From Luscinia megarhynchos (Eukaryota; Chordata; Aves; Passeriformes; Turdidae), in NCBI GenBank assembly GCA_034336665.1, contig CM067566.1, positions 24,334,330 through 24,398,329 of the forward strand: 64,000 nt of DNA, given 5' to 3'. Made by a program: the position numbers and the translations under genes. Numbering within the stretch: the first letter of the stretch is position 1; the number at the start of each line of letters is the position of its first letter. The notes under the pieces are model-generated. The model was not told the origin of the DNA and searched no databases. It saw only the letters and a list, made by a program, of their open reading frames with translations. Of this stretch, positions 62,271-64,000 are shown in pieces.

Positions 62271-62842
62271 ATTGCCAACCATGACTTCAAGAACAAATAT
62301 GGCATTCACTAAATTTTTTTTTGTTAAATTACAAAATTACATTCTACAGCCATATTGCATAAATCTAGAAATCTCTAAATAATGCTGTTTAAACTAATGT
62401 GATCATTCATTTATGACATAACTATCATGAAGTGAACATTACATCACAGTCTGTTGTCAAAAGAATGCTATTTGCAAACAGAGAAATCAAGGCACTCACT
62501 GTTTCTCCTAAGTTTGTCCATGACATTAGCTGGGGTAAGAAGTGCTCTGAAGTTCACTGGACTGTGTTGTATGCATTTAATTTCTCCTGTATGTGTATGA
62601 GACCCTCAATAATAATGGAAACCTTGTCTAAAGACCAACATCCCAGCTATTTGCAAAGGAACAAAGCAAGATCATCCCCATGGAATTGTGCAAATGCCCC
62701 AGTGGAGGCCAGGACCTGTCTTCTTTATCATACTATTAAACTTCAGGTGGCTTCAGGGGCCACCTTGATCTGAGCATAATTACTGGTCTGTTCTTCATGG
62801 GATCCAGTGAGACAACATGAGGGACCAGTTGAAAGCTGCACT

Positions 62843-63073
62843 AAGGGAGGTTTAGACTAGATATTAGGAAGTATTTCTTTACTGGGAGGGTGGTGAGAAC
62901 CTTCCTAGACAGGTGATTCCTCAAGCCTCTCTAAGAGGCATTTGGACAATGCTGTAAATAACACGCTTGGACATTTTGTCAGTCCTGAATTTGGACTGGA
63001 TGATTATTGTTGGTCCTTTCAAACTGAAATATTCTATTCTGTGTTATGCTCTGCTATCCTATGCTGTGTTATG
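62843..63073 (+). mobile_element. CR1 LINE 3' end, TATTCT-tail type
   Basis: Sense CR1 3' terminus: GGGAGGTTTAGACTAGATAT, TTTCTTTACTGGGAGGGTGG, AAGAGGCATTTGGACAATGC, GGACTGGATGATTATTGTTG, GTCCTTTCAAACTGAAATAT and a tail starting ATTCTATTCTG that decays into GTTATGCTCTGCTATCC (63031-63073). This tail and the TTTGGACAATGC block differ from the other copies and match the avian CR1-C/F type. A piece that normally reads 'AACACTGGAACAGGC' is deleted. Only about 230 bp remain. Confidence 0.9.
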
Positions 63074-63276
63074 ATTACTGGTCCTTAGGCACCAGTCAAA
63101 CACCCCAAAGTACTTTAGAGGGTCTCCAGCCTTTAATTAGATGCCTTCCTCTAAAATGCACAGGCAGAGTTACTCACGTGATGAAGGGGGTATCAAAATG
63201 ATTGGATAGAAACTTTTTGCTGATGGTTCCCAGACCAGGGATTGCTGAACACTTTTTTGTTTTATTTTTCTTTGAA

Positions 63277-63317
<41 letters not shown>

Positions 63318-63369
63318 AAATATCTGAAGTGTTCAATGGTAGTGGCCCACAGACAGAGATAAAAAGAAT
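63074..63369. other. Spacer with poly-A tract between two CR1 copies
   Basis: Short unique sequence followed by an A34 run (63282-63315). No gene recognised. Confidence 0.6.
63282..63315. repeat. Poly-A run (34 A)
   Basis: The longest homopolymer in the window. It is preceded by TTTGAAAAATT and followed by GAAAATATC. CR1 elements do not end in poly(A), so it is not the tail of the neighbouring CR1 copies. No retroposed sequence is recognised upstream. Confidence 0.95.
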
Positions 63370-64000
63370 GACCCAGTGGAAAATGACCTGGCTGTGCTTG
63401 TTAGCAGTTAGCTGAACATGAGCCAGCATGTGCCCAGCTGGCCAAGAAGGGCAATGGCATCCTGCCTTGTATCAAAAATTATATGGCCAGCAGGCCCAGG
63501 AAAGTTCTTGTTCCATTGCACTCAGCACTGGTGAGGCTACACTTCAAGTCCTGTGTTCAATTTTGGGCTCTTCACTTCAGGAAGACATTGAGGTGCTAGA
63601 TTTTGTCCAGAGAAGGCAGCAAAGCAGAATAGTCTAGAAAGGAAATTACATGAGGAGTGGCTGAAAGAGCTGGTGTTGTTTAACCTGGAGGAGACCCAGG
63701 TGAGACCTTATCACTCCCCACCATTACCTGAGAGGAGCTTGTAGCCAGGTGGGGATCAGCCTCTTTTCCCAGGCAACAAGTGATGGGACAAGAGGATATG
63801 ACCATGGCAGGTTTGGGTTGGACATCAGGAAGAATTTATTCCTGGAAGGGGTGGTTGAGCACTGGAACAGGCTGCCCAGGTGGTGGAGTCACCTTCTCCA
63901 GTGGGGTTCAAGAAACAGCCAGGTGTGGCATTTAGTGCTGTGGTGTAGTTGAGAAGGTGGTGTTCAGTTGAAGGTTGAACTCAATTATTTTGGAAGTTTT
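63370..64000 (+). mobile_element. CR1 LINE 3' part, runs off the window
   Basis: Sense CR1: AACATGAGCCAGCATGTGCC, GCTGGCCAAGAAGGGCAATG, AGCACTGGTGAGGCTACACT, GTCCAGAGAAGGCAGCAAAG, AACCTGGAGGAGACCCAGG, AGTGATGGGACAAGAGGATA, GGACATCAGGAAGAATTTAT, CACTGGAACAGGCTGCCCAG and GAACTCAATTATTTTGGAAG. In the frame at 63749-63952 the ORF2 C-terminus is readable (GISLFSQATSDGTRG, then DIRKNLF and VVEHWNRLPR). Earlier parts are shifted into other frames, so the copy is dead. The 3' tail lies just beyond the window edge. The 5' boundary (63370) is approximate. Confidence 0.94.

Larger units (their letters stand above)
58284..62842. other. Unique non-coding sequence
   Basis: AT-rich, no transposon or gene recognised. 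Contains (AAT)6 (58414-58434), (CT)9 (59253-59270), an AT hairpin (60000-60023), a short inverted repeat TTGTCCAT / ATGGACAA (60890-60909), a nest of direct and inverted repeats (62164-62270) and a 113-codon plus frame (62432-62773) without a recognisable domain. Confidence 0.5.

Noticed and set aside
62432..62773. 113-codon plus-strand frame
   Set aside because: No recognisable domain and no supporting signals; chance expectation for frames of this size in 64 kb is not low.
63282..63315. Poly-A as the tail of a processed pseudogene or of CR1
   Set aside because: CR1 does not end in poly(A), and no retroposed coding sequence is recognisable immediately upstream.
1..64000. CRISPR arrays, tRNA or rRNA genes, bacterial operons, intact retroviral genes
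   Set aside because: No regularly spaced repeats, no tRNA B-box/cloverleaf pattern, no rRNA blocks and no retroviral gene motifs were seen on either strand. Covariance-model and repeat-library searches would be needed to exclude short or old copies.

Overview
The window looks like a piece of a bird nuclear chromosome. It is AT-rich, vertebrate-like, mostly single-copy DNA. Nine fragments of CR1, the main non-LTR retrotransposon of birds and other reptiles, make up roughly 7 to 8 percent of it. Several CR1 tail types are present: an old CR1-Y-like copy, copies ending in an ATTCTATG-type tail, a copy opening with TCACAGAATCCCAGA in the antisense reading as seen in younger avian lineages, and one with a TATTCTATTCTG-type tail. 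No bacterial, plasmid, phage, CRISPR, rRNA or tRNA feature is visible. The species cannot be read from the sequence. 'Bird' is an inference from CR1 dominance plus the lack of any other abundant repeat family; turtles and crocodilians also carry CR1.

Layout. 1-5142 is unique sequence with simple repeats, a G-quadruplex motif and a strong hairpin. 5143-5610 is a CR1-Y-like relic (minus). 5611-18954 is about 13 kb with no recognisable transposon. 18955-20195 is an internal fragment of CR1 ORF2 (plus) covering endonuclease and the start of reverse transcriptase, broken by frameshifts and lacking key endonuclease residues. 22250-22440, 40092-40460 and 46148-47050 are minus-strand CR1 3' ends. 22441-40091 is another long stretch almost free of transposons; it contains a full match to the CTCF consensus at 25733-25746 and a second hairpin. 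From 56.5 kb onward the sequence is repeat-rich: a 75-bp TA microsatellite, then CR1 copies at 56711-57260 (plus), 58117-58283 (minus), 62843-63073 (plus) and 63370-64000 (plus, running off the window).

Genes. I find no gene I can name. All open frames are short, and the longest (198 codons, minus strand, 55371-55967) is explained by a purine-rich plus strand. A few short frames have exon-like or secreted-protein-like properties and are listed at low confidence. The window is best read as intergenic sequence or the inside of a very large intron. Its most informative contents are the CR1 history, two non-random hairpins, the candidate CTCF site and the transposon-poor blocks.
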